64,000 nucleotides of DNA from Bolinopsis microptera (taxonomy: Eukaryota > Ctenophora > Tentaculata > Lobata > Bolinopsidae): assembly GCF_026151205.1 (NCBI RefSeq), contig NC_087082.1:4588908-4652907 (forward strand). The letters are read 5' to 3'. Of the stretch, positions 23,501 through 35,036 are shown in pieces. Under the pieces are notes generated by a model. That model worked only from the letters and a program-made list of their open reading frames with translations. It made no database searches and had not been told where the DNA came from. Within the stretch, counting starts at the first letter, position 1, and each line of letters starts with the position of its first letter. The position numbers were made by a program, and so were the translations under genes.

Positions 23501-24290
23501 ACTTGTGCACGTACTAGGCCTATAGGACAACAGAAACTAGACCAAAAATTCTTCATAAAAGAGCACACCAAACCGATATTCAAGCATAATAATATTCTAG
23601 CTATACAAAATCTATATACATACCACAGTTAAATAAATAAATAAATAAATAAAGTCAATTTTTACAGCACAGCAATATATATCTAAATATCAGATCCTCT
23701 GTAATCATAATGTATAAAAAAAGGAGCTTTTTTCTGTGCTGAAGGATGAATCAAGGCAGATCATGGTTCTGTTAGCAGGCCACCCTAGTTATGGACAATA
23801 CATATATATAAAATAATTAAATTATAATTTTAAAATTGTGTCAAGATTGAACTAAAACATAACTCAGGGTAAAATAGACGTATTCCATTCGTCAAATTAA
23901 CTATTTACAATACTAAACTTAAACGAACTCCGGGTAAAATAAACGTAATCCCTTTGTCAAACTTGCTATTTACAATACAGTTACCTCGAGCTCTACAAGA
24001 TAATGAAATTCCGTGCTCCAATATCCTTACATAAGGGTTACACATGTTCATCAAGGAAACCCTGCCTTCTAATCTGTCAGGCAGACCCACCTGACAATCA
24101 CAACACTAGATCAACCAAAATTTTTAACATCTTAACCCCAAAGTTCAGAATGACTGATTTTACTACTAGTGTAATGTGCTTGCGAGGAAAGCTAAAACGT
24201 GCGCTACTAGCTAATCAACATAACCACGCCCTGCTTGATTGGACCGTAAAAGACTTTGACTGCACAAATATTATTTTCCAAACATTATAA
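20563..24290 (+). pseudogene. LINE ORF2: zinc finger, endonuclease, RT, with several lesions
   Basis: Starts at ATG 20563, five bases after the ORF1 stop. Order: a Cys/His finger (CEPCSR, CENCNNAIHTKC, WMCCEC) at 20590-20735; the endonuclease from about 20935 (TLFYNIDGN, GLAETN, IYRPP, LLGDFNSN, SCIDNILTN, GEHAPIF); then the RT (ENYRPISTLPVFGK, FIDLSKAFDTIDH, FGVPQGSILGP, VTFADDTNIF). Lesions: a frameshift in an 11-C run at 21268-21278; a frameshift near 22341; in-frame TAA stops at 22757-22759 and 23420-23422; and an insertion at 23632-23976. The tail resumes at 23984 and ends near 24290. It has the same domain layout as the 9217 copy but is clearly diverged from it. Confidence 0.88.
23632..23976 (-). 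mobile_element. LINE 3' fragment nested in the 20.5 kb LINE, with 7-bp target duplication
   Basis: Flanked by ACAGTTA on both sides (23625-23631 and 23977-23983). Joining the two copies restores the host LINE frame. The insert begins with a (TAAA)n run, then a box resembling the 3' tail of the minus-strand LINE at 2975. Its right half is an imperfect tandem duplication of about 64 bp (about 23850-23912 and 23913-23976, each ending in CTATTTACAAT). It is best read as a 5'-truncated LINE 3' end in minus orientation. Confidence 0.75.
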
Positions 24291-25627
24291 CTGGCTGGTC
24301 ACACACATCTAAATTAAATTACCCTAGGCTACTGTTTTCCAAGTCTTGTCCTGTGAGTAAAGTACGTGTGAGAAAGTTTTAATGGGGGGGGGGGGGGGGG
24401 GGGGGGTGTCATGTCCGTCTATGTCCGCCTATGTCCTGTCCTTTTTGGATTCTATGAGACAACGGACGTGTTTTTTGGGACATTGGCGGACACGGACGGA
24501 CATTGGCGGACTCGGACGGACATTGGCGGACTCGGACGGACATTTGCGGACCCGGACGGACATTGGCGGACTCGGACGGACATTGGTGGACATTAGCGGA
24601 CATTGGTGGACATTAGCGGACAAACATTTTGAGAATTTTTCCCAGAAGGAGGAACTAGGTGGAGGAGGAGGAGAACTGAGGAGGATGACTGAGGAGGAGG
24701 AGGACTCAGGAGGAGGACTGAAGAGGACTGAGAAGGAGGAGGACTGAGGAGGATGGCTGAGGAGGATGGCTGAGGAGGATGACTGAGAGGGAGGAGGAGG
24801 AGGACTCAGGAGGAAGAGGAGGAGGAGGACTCAGGAGGAGGACTTAGGAGAAATGAGAAGGAGGACTGAGGAGAACTGAGGAGGAGGAGGAGGAGGAGGA
24901 CTGAATAGGAGGAGGAGAAGGAGGGGGACTGGGAGAGGACTGAGGAGGAGGAGGACTGATGAGAAGGATGAGGAGGAGGACTGAGGAGGAGGACTGAGGA
25001 CCGAGGAGGAAGAGGAGGAGGATGAACAGGAGGAGGAGGACCCAGGAGGAGGAGGACTGAGGAGGAGGACTGAGGAGGACTGAGGAGGATGGCTGAGGAG
25101 GATGACCGAGAGGGAAGAGGAGGAGGAGGAGGACTCAGGAGGAGAAGGAGGAGGACTAAGGAGGACTGAGAAGGAGGAGGGGGACTGGGAGAGGACTGAG
25201 GAGGAGGAGGACTGATGAGAAGGATGAGGAGGACTGAGGAGGAGGACTGAGGACCGAGGAGGAAGAGGAGGAGGATGAAGAGGATGAGGACCCAGGAGGA
25301 GGAGGACTGAGGAGGAGGACCCAGGAGGACTGAGGAGGATGGCCGAGGAGGATGACTGAGAGGGAAGAGGAGGAGGAGGAGGAGGAGGAGGACTCAGGAG
25401 GACTGAGAAGGAGGAGGACTGAGGAGGAGGAGGAGGAGGACTGAATAGGAGGAGGATGAGGGGGACTGGGGGAGGACTGAGGAGGAGGATGAAGGACTGA
25501 GGAGAAGGATGAGGAGGAGGACTGAGGAGGACTGAGGAGGACTGAGGACTGAGGAGGAAGAGGAGGAGGATGAAGAGGAGGAAGAGTAGGAGGAGGATTG
25601 AGGAAGCACCTAAATGTTATTTCCATT

Positions 25628-25712
25628 TTTGTCCGTTTTTGTCCATTTTTGTCCGTTTTTGTCCGCTCTATTTTTTGTCCGTTTTGAAAATATAGGGTAC
25701 CGAACAGTGGAG
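25628..25712 (+). repeat. copy 1 of an internal 85-bp spacer unit
   Basis: A TTTTTGTCCG-rich unit ending in GAAAATATAGGGTACCGAAC. It recurs almost unchanged at 26632-26716, with its last part again at 27029-27065. The spacing of about 1.0 kb then 0.4 kb shows that the GA-rich interior grew by block duplication. Confidence 0.8.
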
Positions 25713-26631
25713 GAGGACTGAGGAGGGGAGCCGGGAGGAGGAAGAGGACTGGGGAGGATCGGGAAGACCCAGGAGGAGGACCGAGGAGGAGGAGGACCCA
25801 GGAGGAGGAGGAGGACTGAGGAGGACTGACGAGGAAGACTGACGATGACTGAGAAGGAGGAGGACTGAGGAGTACTGAGGAGGATGGCTGAGGAGGATGG
25901 CTGAGGAGGATGGCTGAGGAGGATGACTGAGAGGGAGGAGGAGGACTCAGGAGGAGGACTTAGGAGAAATGAGAAGGAGGACTGAGGAGAACTGAGGAGG
26001 AGGAGGAGGAGGAGGACTTAGGAGAAATGAGAAGGAGGACTGAGGAGAACTGAGGAGGAGGAGGAGGAGGAGGACTGAATAGGAGGAGGAGAAGGAGGGG
26101 GACTGGGAGAGGACTGAGGAGGAGGAGGACTGATGAGAAGGATGAGGAGGACTGAGGAGGAGGAGGACTGAGGAGGATGGCTGAGGAGGATGACTGAGAG
26201 GGAAGAGGAGGAGGAGGAGGAGGAGGAGGACTCAGGAGGAGGAGGAGGAGGACTGAGGAGGATTGAGAAGGAGGAGGACTGAGGAGGAGGAGGAGGACTG
26301 AATAGGAGGAGGAGGAGGGGGACTGGGGGAGGACTGAGGAGGAGGATGGAGGACTGAGGAGAAGGATGAGGAGGACTGAGGAGGACTGAGAACTGAGGAG
26401 GAAGAGGAGGAGGATGAAGAGGAGGAGGAGGACCCAGGAGGAGGATTCAGGAGGAGGAGGACGACTGGGGAGGAGGAGGACTGTTGAGGACTGATGAGGA
26501 GGACTGAGGACGAGGAGGAGGAGTAGTAGGATGACTGAGGAGGGAAGGAGGAAGAGGACTGAGGAAGATCAGGAAGAACCAGGAGGAAGAGTAGGAGGAG
26601 GATTGAGGAAGCACCTAAATGTTATTTCTAT

Positions 26632-26716
26632 TTTTGTCCGTTTTTGTCCATTTTTGTCCGTTTTTGTCCGCTCTATTTTGTGTCCGTTTTGAAAATATAG
26701 GGTACCGAACGGTGGA
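26632..26716 (+). repeat. copy 2 of the internal 85-bp spacer unit
   Basis: Nearly identical to 25628-25712. It is preceded by the same AAGCACCTAAATGTTATTTC lead-in, so the duplicated block extends left of the unit. Confidence 0.8.
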
Positions 26717-27285
26717 GGAGGACTGAGGAGGGGAGGAGGAAGAGGACCGGGAAGACCCAGGAGGAGGAGGAGGACTGAGGAGGACTGACGAGGAGGACTG
26801 ACGATGACTGAGAAGGAGGAGGACTGAGGAGTACTGAGGAGGATGGCTGAGGAGGATGGCTGAGGAGGATGGCTGAGGAGGATGACTGAGAGGGAGGAGG
26901 AGGAGGACTCAGGAGTAAGAGGAGGAGGAGGACTCAGGAGGAGGACTTAGGAGAAATGAGAAGGAGGACTGAGGAGAACTGAGGAGGAGGAGGAGGAGGA
27001 GGACTGAATAGGAGGAGGAAAATATAGCTTTTTTTGTCCGTTTTGAAAATATAGGGTACCGAACGGACAAAAAACATGATTCCCCCCTATAACAGCAAAA
27101 ATTGAACATTTTATTTAGCAATTTAGGTGTCCATTAATGTCCGCTAATGTCCGCTAATGTCCGTCTATGTCCGTCTATGTCCGTCTATGTCCGCCTATGT
27201 CCGCCTATGTCCGTCTATGTCCTGTCCTTTTTGGATTCTATGAGACAAGCGGACATAGACGGACGTGACACCCCCCCCCTTTAAT

Positions 27286-27906
27286 AAAATGAATGTATAT
27301 TTTTGAATTTTTAAATTTTAATTTGAGAATGAAGTATAAAGAAATTTTTAATTAGCATTGTATAGTTTAAAATATTTATAGCTTATTATAACCATTGATA
27401 AATTTAAGCCATAATCTTTCGCCTGCTCTCCAATATCCACCTTGAAGGTGCATTTTTAATCCTTGAACTACACAATATAAAATCAAGCATGTTTTAGTGT
27501 AGACTTTTTGTCACAACAAGACTGCAACCTAGATAGTAAAAACTTTAAACAGAACTCCTAATGTCTGCTAACAATTTTTCGTATAGTCCTAATGTGAGCC
27601 TTGTCTCTAAAAACTTAACTGAACTAGCGTTTTGGTGTGTGCAAAAGCTCCCAGGCACGCGCATTCCTTGCCCCGTTAGTTACCTGTCCTTCCAAAACCA
27701 AACAAGCAGTCAAGGACAAAAAGTCATACACCAAATGGGCATTATATTTTATGAATTGTTTTACATCTTTTTATTCTGTAAAATGTGCTAAAATTAAATT
27801 TCTTGTTTCATTGAAAAAATTTCTTGTTTCATTGACTTAAATAAATGTTGCTAGTGGAGTTATTGGTTTTAAATCTCTGTCTTTTCTAAACATACTAAAA
27901 CCTTAA
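27286..27906. other. AT-rich non-coding stretch
   Basis: Unique-looking DNA between two mobile elements. An open frame at 27561-27791 shows no recognisable family. Ends in the TTAA (27903-27906) used by the next element. Confidence 0.5.
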
Positions 27907-30587
27907 CCCATTAGGGACGACGAGTTTTAAAGTTTGCCGATTTTGATGCCGTTTAACACACTAGGTCACTTTACAGCAAAAATGAGATATCCAAAAAAGC
28001 TAATCTGTATCTCGTTTACTTTAAAAGATACAGCTATGGTCGCATACGACCCACTCGTCCGGGTCGCAAACGACCCATCACGGTTTTTCGGCTTTAACTT
28101 CTGAAACAACAGACGTTAGGATAAAATAAAATAAAAAGCATAAGTTAAAAACATATGGTCAATACTGTGTGACTCTAACTTTTTAAAAATAAAGAATTTG
28201 GGTCATTAACGACCCACTCGGCTCACTTGCTTATTACTACATATGTCCATGTAACTTCTTGAATTCAGCCTAAAGCATGACATCATAAGTTCAAAATCGC
28301 CTCTCAGCAAGTGATAACCATCATAAACTGCAAAAAATCGGTTAAATGGGTCATTAGCGACCCACTAAGACCACAAAATCGATTAATTAAATATAATGTT
28401 GTCAAACTTTTACAAATATTAGTATAAAAACATGTTATATCTTGGTCATTACTCCTGTACCTTGATTTAAATTTTAAAATCGATCAACTGGGTCAATAAC
28501 GACCCACTCGGAAGTTGAACCACGACATTAATTATCAGTATCATGTTGTTCTACCATCAAGAAAGACACTCGTAGGTCTTAATTCCACGCAAACCACGGG
28601 TGGCTGACTACTAGCCCTTCTGAGATCTGGAGTCTCACGGTAATCTGCAGATCACGTCACCCAATGACTGACGAATAATGGGCAGAATTGGATTGATAGG
28701 TAGGTGAGTTTATCAGCTGTTAGTACACGACCGTAATGTCGTGAGACAGCAAACAACATGCCTATCTTTTCCCGATTCCTAGAACGTCCAAGAAGAACTA
28801 TACAACTGCTGGATTCAGATTTCAGATGGCTGCATCTACTCTCTTCGCAGCTCCCTTTCTTTACTTCTTAGGGGCCGTTCATATATTACGTAATCACTTA
28901 TTGGACAATTTTTACGCCCCCCCCCCCCCCCCCCCCCACCACATATAGCTATTATGTCAAAATTACACAAGCTTAATCATTTGGAAACTCCCCTCCCTCT
29001 CGGCCGATTACGTAATACTTGTTTTCGTTTTGAAAGCTGCTTCGTTGTTGCGGGGTTTGTTACCCAAAACGAGGTAGTTGTCTGAGAGATTGCAGGTTGC
29101 AGCACCGCCAGCCAAATGGGGGGGGGGGGGGGGGCTTTTTCCTTGTCCTTCTTCACAGAGCTGTAGATGTAGCCATCTGAATGCAGCAGTTGTTTAGTTA
29201 TTCTCGTACTTTCTAGGAATGAAAAAAACATATTGGCATGTTGGATTAGAATATGCAATTTGACCACTCGTCTTTCAGTATTTACCCAAGGTTACATGAT
29301 ATCTCGTATACTTCGTTCAGGGGATTTTTCTTGAGTGACATGATCTGATCACCGTGGGACCCTGGGTCTCAAGCGGTGGGTTGTAGCAGGTCGTTTACCA
29401 AGATTCGAAATTGACGAAAAAGGTAACAGAATCTAATAAGCAACAACAACAGCATGGCTATTACCTAGCAAGTTAGGAACGAGGGCCGATTCCTTTTCTT
29501 TTGCGGCACGGCCACGGTCCTTTCGGTACAGATTTCCACGCACCATAGTATTATAGTCAGGACGCAACTCCAGGCATATGCAGTAGTGTTATTCTCGCAG
29601 CTCTTTGATGAGTGATGACGGCCCTTCAGTTGGCCCTGGATCTCAGAAGGGCTAGTAGTCAGCCACCCGTGGTTTGCGTGGAATTAAGACCTACGAGTGT
29701 CTTTCTTGATGGTGGAACAGCATGATACTGATAATAATTGATGAGGTGGTTCAACTTCCGAGTGGGTCGTTATTGACCCAGTTGATCGATTTTAAAATTT
29801 AAATCAACGTACAGGAGTAATGACCAAGATATAACATGTTTTTATACTAATATTTGTAAAAGTTTGACAACATTATATTTAATTAATCAATTTTGTGGTC
29901 CTAGTGGGTCGCTAATGACCCATTTAACCGATTTTTCGCAGTTTATGATGATTATCACTTGCTGAGAGGCGATTTTGAACTTATGATGTCATGCTTTAGG
30001 CTGAATTCAAGAAGTTACATGGACATATGTAGTAATAAGCAAGTGAGCCGAGTGGGTCGTTAATGACCCAAATTCTTTATTTTTAAAAGGTTAGAGTTAC
30101 ACAGTATTGACCATATGTTTTTAACTTATGCTACAGTTTTTCTTTTATCCTAACGTCTTTGTTTCAGAAGTTAAAGCCGGAAAACCGTGATGGGTCGTTT
30201 GCGACCCGGACGAGTGGGTCGTATGCGACCGCAGTTAGTAAACAGCGTCTAGCTCTGTTTGTGAACATCTGATTATCACGGGCTTTTCATATGTCTCAAG
30301 GAAATCGTTGCCCGCAACTATTTTGTCCTCAACAAAATAAGCCTACATAAAGTTTTAATGTCCCAATCAAGGCAAGAAGTAAAGTGAAATATTTTCCAAT
30401 TATGACGACTAATTAGCCTAATTATTTAGTTGTTAGTAATTAATTGGGTCTCGACTGGAAAGTCAATAATGTAGCCCAATAAATTTTGAGCATATGTGCG
30501 AAAGATTCGTTGCGTTTAGTATTATGGTTTGTCCACTATAGCCTCTAGAAAAGGTGGGTCGTAAACGACCCTATCGTCCCTAATGGG
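27907..30587. mobile_element. piggyBac-like non-autonomous foldback element
   Basis: Flanked by TTAA (27903-27906 and 30588-30591). The terminal inverted repeats CCCATTAGGGACGA / TCGTCCCTAATGGG fit the TTAA-CCC signature of piggyBac transposons. Inside are long, nearly identical inverted arms (28039-28627 and 29639-30230) around a loop of about 1 kb. Each arm carries 16-bp palindromes of the form GGGTC-N6-GACCC: 28039, 28061, 28200, 28348 and 28490 on the left; 29764, 29906, 30054, 30192, 30216 and a terminal one at 30556 on the right. Spacing between the main units is about 139-148 bp. No transposase frame is seen. The palindromes may be transposase-binding sites; that is inference. Confidence 0.82.
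28868..29020. mobile_element. small MITE nested in the foldback loop
   Basis: Starts with GGGGCCGTTCATATATTACG and ends near GATTACGTAATACTTG. A homologous copy of about 155 bp is at 53388-53545, sharing ATATAGCTATT and AAAATTACAC inside. The start motif recurs alone at 54839, 61558 and, inverted, near 37092. A poly-C run sits in the middle. Confidence 0.6.
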
Positions 30588-30768
30588 TTAAATAAAAATT
30601 TCAGCATCTAAAATATAACTATTCAAATGAGTTTCTGTAATGCAGATTACATGTGAATGGATTTATAAACTGATAGAATACATTTTAGTTCAACAATTTT
30701 ATTAAATAGTCCATTAGCATTAGTGTAAAAAATATTTATGGGCTGACTACATTCTTTGTTACTGCTAT

Positions 30769-31002
30769 TTACTTCTTCTCCACCTTCTTCTCTGTCTTTT
30801 TCTTCTCTGCTTCTTCCTGCCTCTTCTTCCTCTCTTCTCTGGCTAAAAAACGGATCTCTCGGTCTGCTCTGCAGAGATCCAGATTTATCCAGTATGATGA
30901 CTCTTTCCAGCCCTTGCCATGGTTGGGATAATAGTTAACTGATTCCTCGTCAGCTGTCTGGATGATCAATGGCCGACAGGAATCTAGCTTATCTGAATCC
31001 AC
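30769..31002 (-). CDS. unrecognised charged C-terminal fragment
   Basis: The minus-strand frame ends with a long Lys/Glu/Arg helix (REERKKRQEEAEKKK) preceded by a Trp/Tyr-containing segment (YYPNHGKGWKESSYW). Upstream codons in the same direction read sensibly for about 30 more residues (VPESKKANSKLCQEEDSKFC) after one stop, which suggests a decayed coding sequence, perhaps the end of a LINE ORF1. I do not recognise the family. It could also be chance. Confidence 0.3.
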   Translation of the reverse strand: MDSDKLDSCRPLIIQTADEESVNYYPNHGKGWKESSYWINLDLCRADREIRFLAREERKKRQEEAEKKKTEKKVEKK

Positions 31003-32570
31003 TTTACCTGCCCGATGGCAACTGATTTAAAAGTCAATTTTTTCAATCTTAAGTGTCTCCTTGCAGAACTTCGAGTCCTCTTCCTGGCATAGCTTGGAGT
31101 TAGCTTTCTTGCTCTCTGGTACATTCAAAACACACAGTGCAACAAATTTTTAGTGAAACAAATTTAAAATTTTATCCTTTATTTTACAATCATAATATAA
31201 TAATATTTATAAGCCTCCGTTTTGAAAGTTTTAAATTTTAATATATTTACATTTCTATTTAAAATTCAATTTAATGTATAAGTCAATAACTGGCCGCCAA
31301 AGCCGCGCATTCTTGAAAACAGGATTAAATTGTTTATGATTATACGATAAATAGAAATAAATTTAAACTATCCGTGGTTTTTTTTAATGAACTATAATCT
31401 TACCTAAATCCAAAGCCAGCTTTGTAAAATTTACTATTAGATCATAATATATCGTCAATTCTCAATATTTACAATGCAACATTTCATTAATCTACATACA
31501 AGCGTACTCCAGCCCCTGCACGCATCCGTTCTTATGCGGCGCGGCTCAAGCCGCGCACGCACGTATTATTTTATACTTTTTGCTTTCTAATAAATATCGT
31601 GTCAATGTGTACGTCTAAATGTTCATGTTTTGTGTAAACCGAATCCAATTGAGATTAGTGACAAGGATAAGGACCCAAGTGCCTGTACGGCTTTTTCGGA
31701 CCCCTGTGGACCACTACTCTTGAAATCGCTCTACAACTATTGAACATTTATAACTGTTATATAATATATAACGTCATTTGACAATTATTATCATTAATCT
31801 ACAATCTAACTGTCTTGCTGAGGGGGAGGAGTAAACGCTTCACAAACTAAAATATAATACTTACAACATACAAAATTTAAAACCATCAACACGGTTATAG
31901 TTAATATCAAGGGCCAATTTGGTATACCGCTATTTCGTTGTAATATCTAGTATATCTTTACATTTTAATACAATAATGAAATACAATAGGATACATGTTT
32001 CGAGAAAGAAAGGTTGGTCCGATTATTAACAAAAGTAAACAAAAGTCCATCAGGGACTCCACGGAGTCGAAAAAGGTACACGGCTGCTGTCTGGTGCTGC
32101 TAGGCATTTATTGATCAAGATGTTTTATTGTATTGGTTTTTGATGATTCTATTGTTCGTGACTAATCAAGTTCTAAATGAGGGGTATAAAGTGCTGCTTA
32201 AGATACTTCGTCATCTCATGTCCAGTATAATGAATAAGATAGTAAACAATACAGTTTCAGTAGTTGACCCATACAGTTAAGTCCGTCATAACTCACAATT
32301 GTTTAATCATCTGTCAATTGTCACACAGATTGAGCTTTCTTAAATTTCGCTCATATGCATCAGTGTGCATCTTTGTCTATTTACCTCCTTTTCTGCTGCA
32401 GCACCAGTTTTCTCTGGACTTTTCTCGACATTTCGTTTCCGTGTCGTTTCTCCTCGTGTCATACCTCAAATTATTTGTTATATAGTAGTGTTGAAAGTAT
32501 TAAAACTAAGTTCTAGCTTTGTTATAATATTGGAAATCCTGCCTTATCTATTTTAACAATCCCAATAAAT

Positions 32571-32594
32571 GTGTCTGTCTGTCTGTCTGTCTGT
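32571..32594 (+). repeat. (TGTC)n microsatellite
   Basis: About six uninterrupted TGTC units in AT-rich non-coding DNA. Confidence 0.9.
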
Positions 32595-34344
32595 AATTTA
32601 CGAACGGTTTAATCAAGGAAACGGTAAGAGATATGGGATTGGTTTTTCGATATAGTGCCAACAAAACTTTGACGAAGCCCTCGCTCTCGCCCTCACCCTT
32701 ACCCTCGCCCTTACCCTGTCCTTGCCCTTGCTCTCGGCAGGGGACCTCAAGATTCAAGATATACTATCAAGTATTACTATTAGATACCTGATGGGCATTT
32801 ATAATTAAATTACAGTGGGTTTGAACTGAGAGAGTCCCACCAGCCGCCTGTGCTTGATTTCTACTTCTAGTTTGTTCTATTTAAACTATGCACTCAACAC
32901 AGTAAATTGAATTAAACTTTTGCACGATGAATCAGCCCTGCCGAAAGATCCTGAATGAGTAGAAAACTGGATAGAGAAATGGCTCTTTCTGTTTTGTAAA
33001 TGTGCTACAGTGTTTCACTCGAAAATTAAGCATTTCAGAGTATATTTTGCTTCATGGGTTGTCTATAAACTATTACAGGAATTTTGCACTCATGTAGAAG
33101 CTTCTAGGACCTCCACAGCCCAAAATACCACATGTGTGACTTCTCACTCTATATGCAAAACCAAAAATTGTATATTCCATGTAACTTTAACATTTAATTG
33201 GAAGGGAAATATTTTAGGGTATATTTTTTGTTATTTTATAACTTTGGAGGACTTCGCCGCTTCGACGCGCCGCGCAAACTAGCATTCTTGCTTCGCAGAG
33301 CAACGATCTCGACGGATTGACATCGTCAATCAATTTATAACTCAAATATAAATGTGCAAGTCACATTCTTCCTGAAGTTCCTCGCACAAATTTTTTAAAT
33401 CGTAAATTGAAAAAACAATGGTGGTTGGACACATTTTTTACCATTATAGTAGAGGCTCTTACGGGCTTTGTCTGCTAGATACACTAAAATCACCAGACCC
33501 ATCTTAAAAGACGTATTTTTGACCGTAGAATCGATTAAAAGTAGTTAGAAGTGTTTAAAATGGGGGGTTACCTGGTTTTATTTTGAAAAAAACGATTTTT
33601 GGCCCCAAAAATGGCCATTTTTTGAGGTTTTTTAGAAATTTCGACAGGTTAATTCAATCGAAAAGCTTAGATATTTTGGGTTCTTGCACATTTTTATTTG
33701 CCGCACTAGTTAATACCAATATAATAGGCATACACAAGAGTTTACCTGGTCAAAATTTTAAAAAACCTCCCAAAAAAAATGTTTTTTTGCGCGCTAAATT
33801 TTTTCTGCTCTTTACACACCCACAATGAAATATTTTTGCCCACAAAGTGTTTTAATACTGTTCAACAATACTATTTGATAGTTTTTCAGCGTAAAAACAA
33901 GTTTTGAAAGCGGAAGAAAAAATTATATTTTTCGTGGTGCTGAGCACTTTGAAATTTTTTGAATAAAATCGAGCGCTACCGTAAAATTTTAGTAACCCTT
34001 CCCTGAAACTCATTTAAGTTTTTGTACCGGTAGTGTTTTGTCCTTTTCTGAAGTTCATGCCTTCTCTGGCTTAATTTCATATAATATTGTTTAAAACAGC
34101 ACAGTAAAGTGTTTTATAATAGTAGAGTGCCATTTCTAATACTTCAATGTTATATTGTTGAGATACCTTTACTTGGCTGATTACCTTTTGTTAATACAAT
34201 TTCACCAATTTAGTATTGCATTGCTTATATGACTATTTGGATTTATAATTTATCGATTGTGGGTATGAATTAACTTTTGGTTCACAATCAACAATAAAAT
34301 GTCTACTGTATGGTACCCTTACAAGATTAATTATAGATCTTTTG

Positions 34345-34762
34345 ACAGGAATGCCTGACTTAAACCCCCTCATCCATCACTCATTCTGTGTTACCTGTTG
34401 GATGTGGAGGAACCCTACCACAAACTGAAATATTGTAAAGGTACCCTTCAGTACATAAATAGAGCACTGTAAATAATATAGATTAGTTACTGCTATCTTC
34501 TCAATGCAATTTTGAATACATGTCAGGAACACCTGACTTAAACCCCCTCATCCATCACTCATTCAGTGTTGCCTGTTGGATATGGAGGAAATCTACACCA
34601 CAAAGTGGAATATTGTAAAGGCACTCTTCAGTACACATAAAATAGAGCACTGTAAATAATATAGATTAGTTGCTGCTATCTTCTTAACATGATTTTGAAT
34701 TTATAAATAGTAGTAGAGTAAATGTCAGGAATGCCTGACTTAAACCCCCTCATCCATCACTA
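34345..34762 (+). repeat. tandem repeat, about 180-200 bp unit, 2.3 copies
   Basis: Units start at 34345, 34524 and 34726 with CAGGAAYRCCTGACTTAAAC and continue through a shared block containing GAGCACTGTAAATAATATAG. The copies differ at scattered bases, so the duplication is not very recent. It lies just upstream of a LINE 3' tail (34902-35036) and may be part of that element's 3' UTR. Confidence 0.85.
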
Positions 34763-34901
34763 ATTTCGAATAAATGTATAGATGCTGCATTGAATTCATG
34801 AAGATATCATTCGTTTTGAGCAATCATTCCCTTAGCTCCCCCATTCTTTGATTGTTTCAAAGAAGTAGTCAAACTACAATATGTATTGTTTAGTTACATC
34901 T

Positions 34902-35036
34902 TTAGGTAGGGTGCCCCGCTTAAAGAACTGGATTCTTCCAGGAAGCATCCCGTGCACAGACCTTGGTCTACATATATATTAAATTATTAACCATTCATTC
35001 TGTATATTGTGCACGAAAATTTATTTCAATCAAAAA
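34902..35036 (+). mobile_element. solo LINE 3' end, same family as 2975-6497
   Basis: Reverse complement of 2975-3112, from the box GGTAGGGTGCCCCGCTTAAA through to TTTCAATCAAAAA. The orientation here is plus. No RT coding sequence is recognised upstream, so it is a 3' fragment, possibly with the tandem repeat at 34345-34762 as part of its 3' UTR. Confidence 0.72.

Larger units (their letters stand above)
24384..27279. mobile_element. TIR element with minisatellite and GA-rich interior
   Basis: Bounded by a G-run then TGTCATGTCCGTCTATGTCC (24407 on) and, on the right, the reverse complement with one change, followed by a C-run (27250-27279). Both sides carry TTTAAT (24378-24383 and 27280-27285), a clean 6-bp target duplication. 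Inside: a 20-bp minisatellite of GGACATTGGCGGACTCGGAC type (about 24480-24625); about 2.3 kb of GAGGAGGAGGACT-type purine-rich repeat; and a right-hand array of ATGTCCGTCT units (27130-27235). The long open frames here are by-products of the purine bias, not genes. No transposase is present, so it would depend on enzymes supplied elsewhere. Confidence 0.82.
30592..34344. other. gene-poor AT-rich region
   Basis: No gene recognised with confidence. Contents: a charged open frame on the minus strand (30769-31002, listed separately), a (TGTC)n run, a C-rich stretch at 32679-32717 whose complement resembles 1889-1915, and scattered poly-T. GTAGAGGCTCTTACGGGC near 33447 recurs in reverse complement at 41991-42008, just outside another mobile element. 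Confidence 0.45.

Noticed and set aside
25156-25626. A Pro/Ser-rich 156-codon frame resembling an extensin-like protein
   Set aside because: It is the reverse complement of the GAGGAGGACT array and has no unique sequence.
24382-27121. Several open frames of 60-156 codons in the GA-rich block, on both strands
   Set aside because: They arise from purine-biased tandem repeats that lack stops on one strand; composition is Ser/Pro or Glu/Gly only and no domain is present.
27907-30587. Possible CRISPR-like array because of regularly spaced palindromes
   Set aside because: The spacers are not unique sequences between identical repeats; the two arms are mirror copies, the ends are TTAA/CCC, and the genome is eukaryotic.
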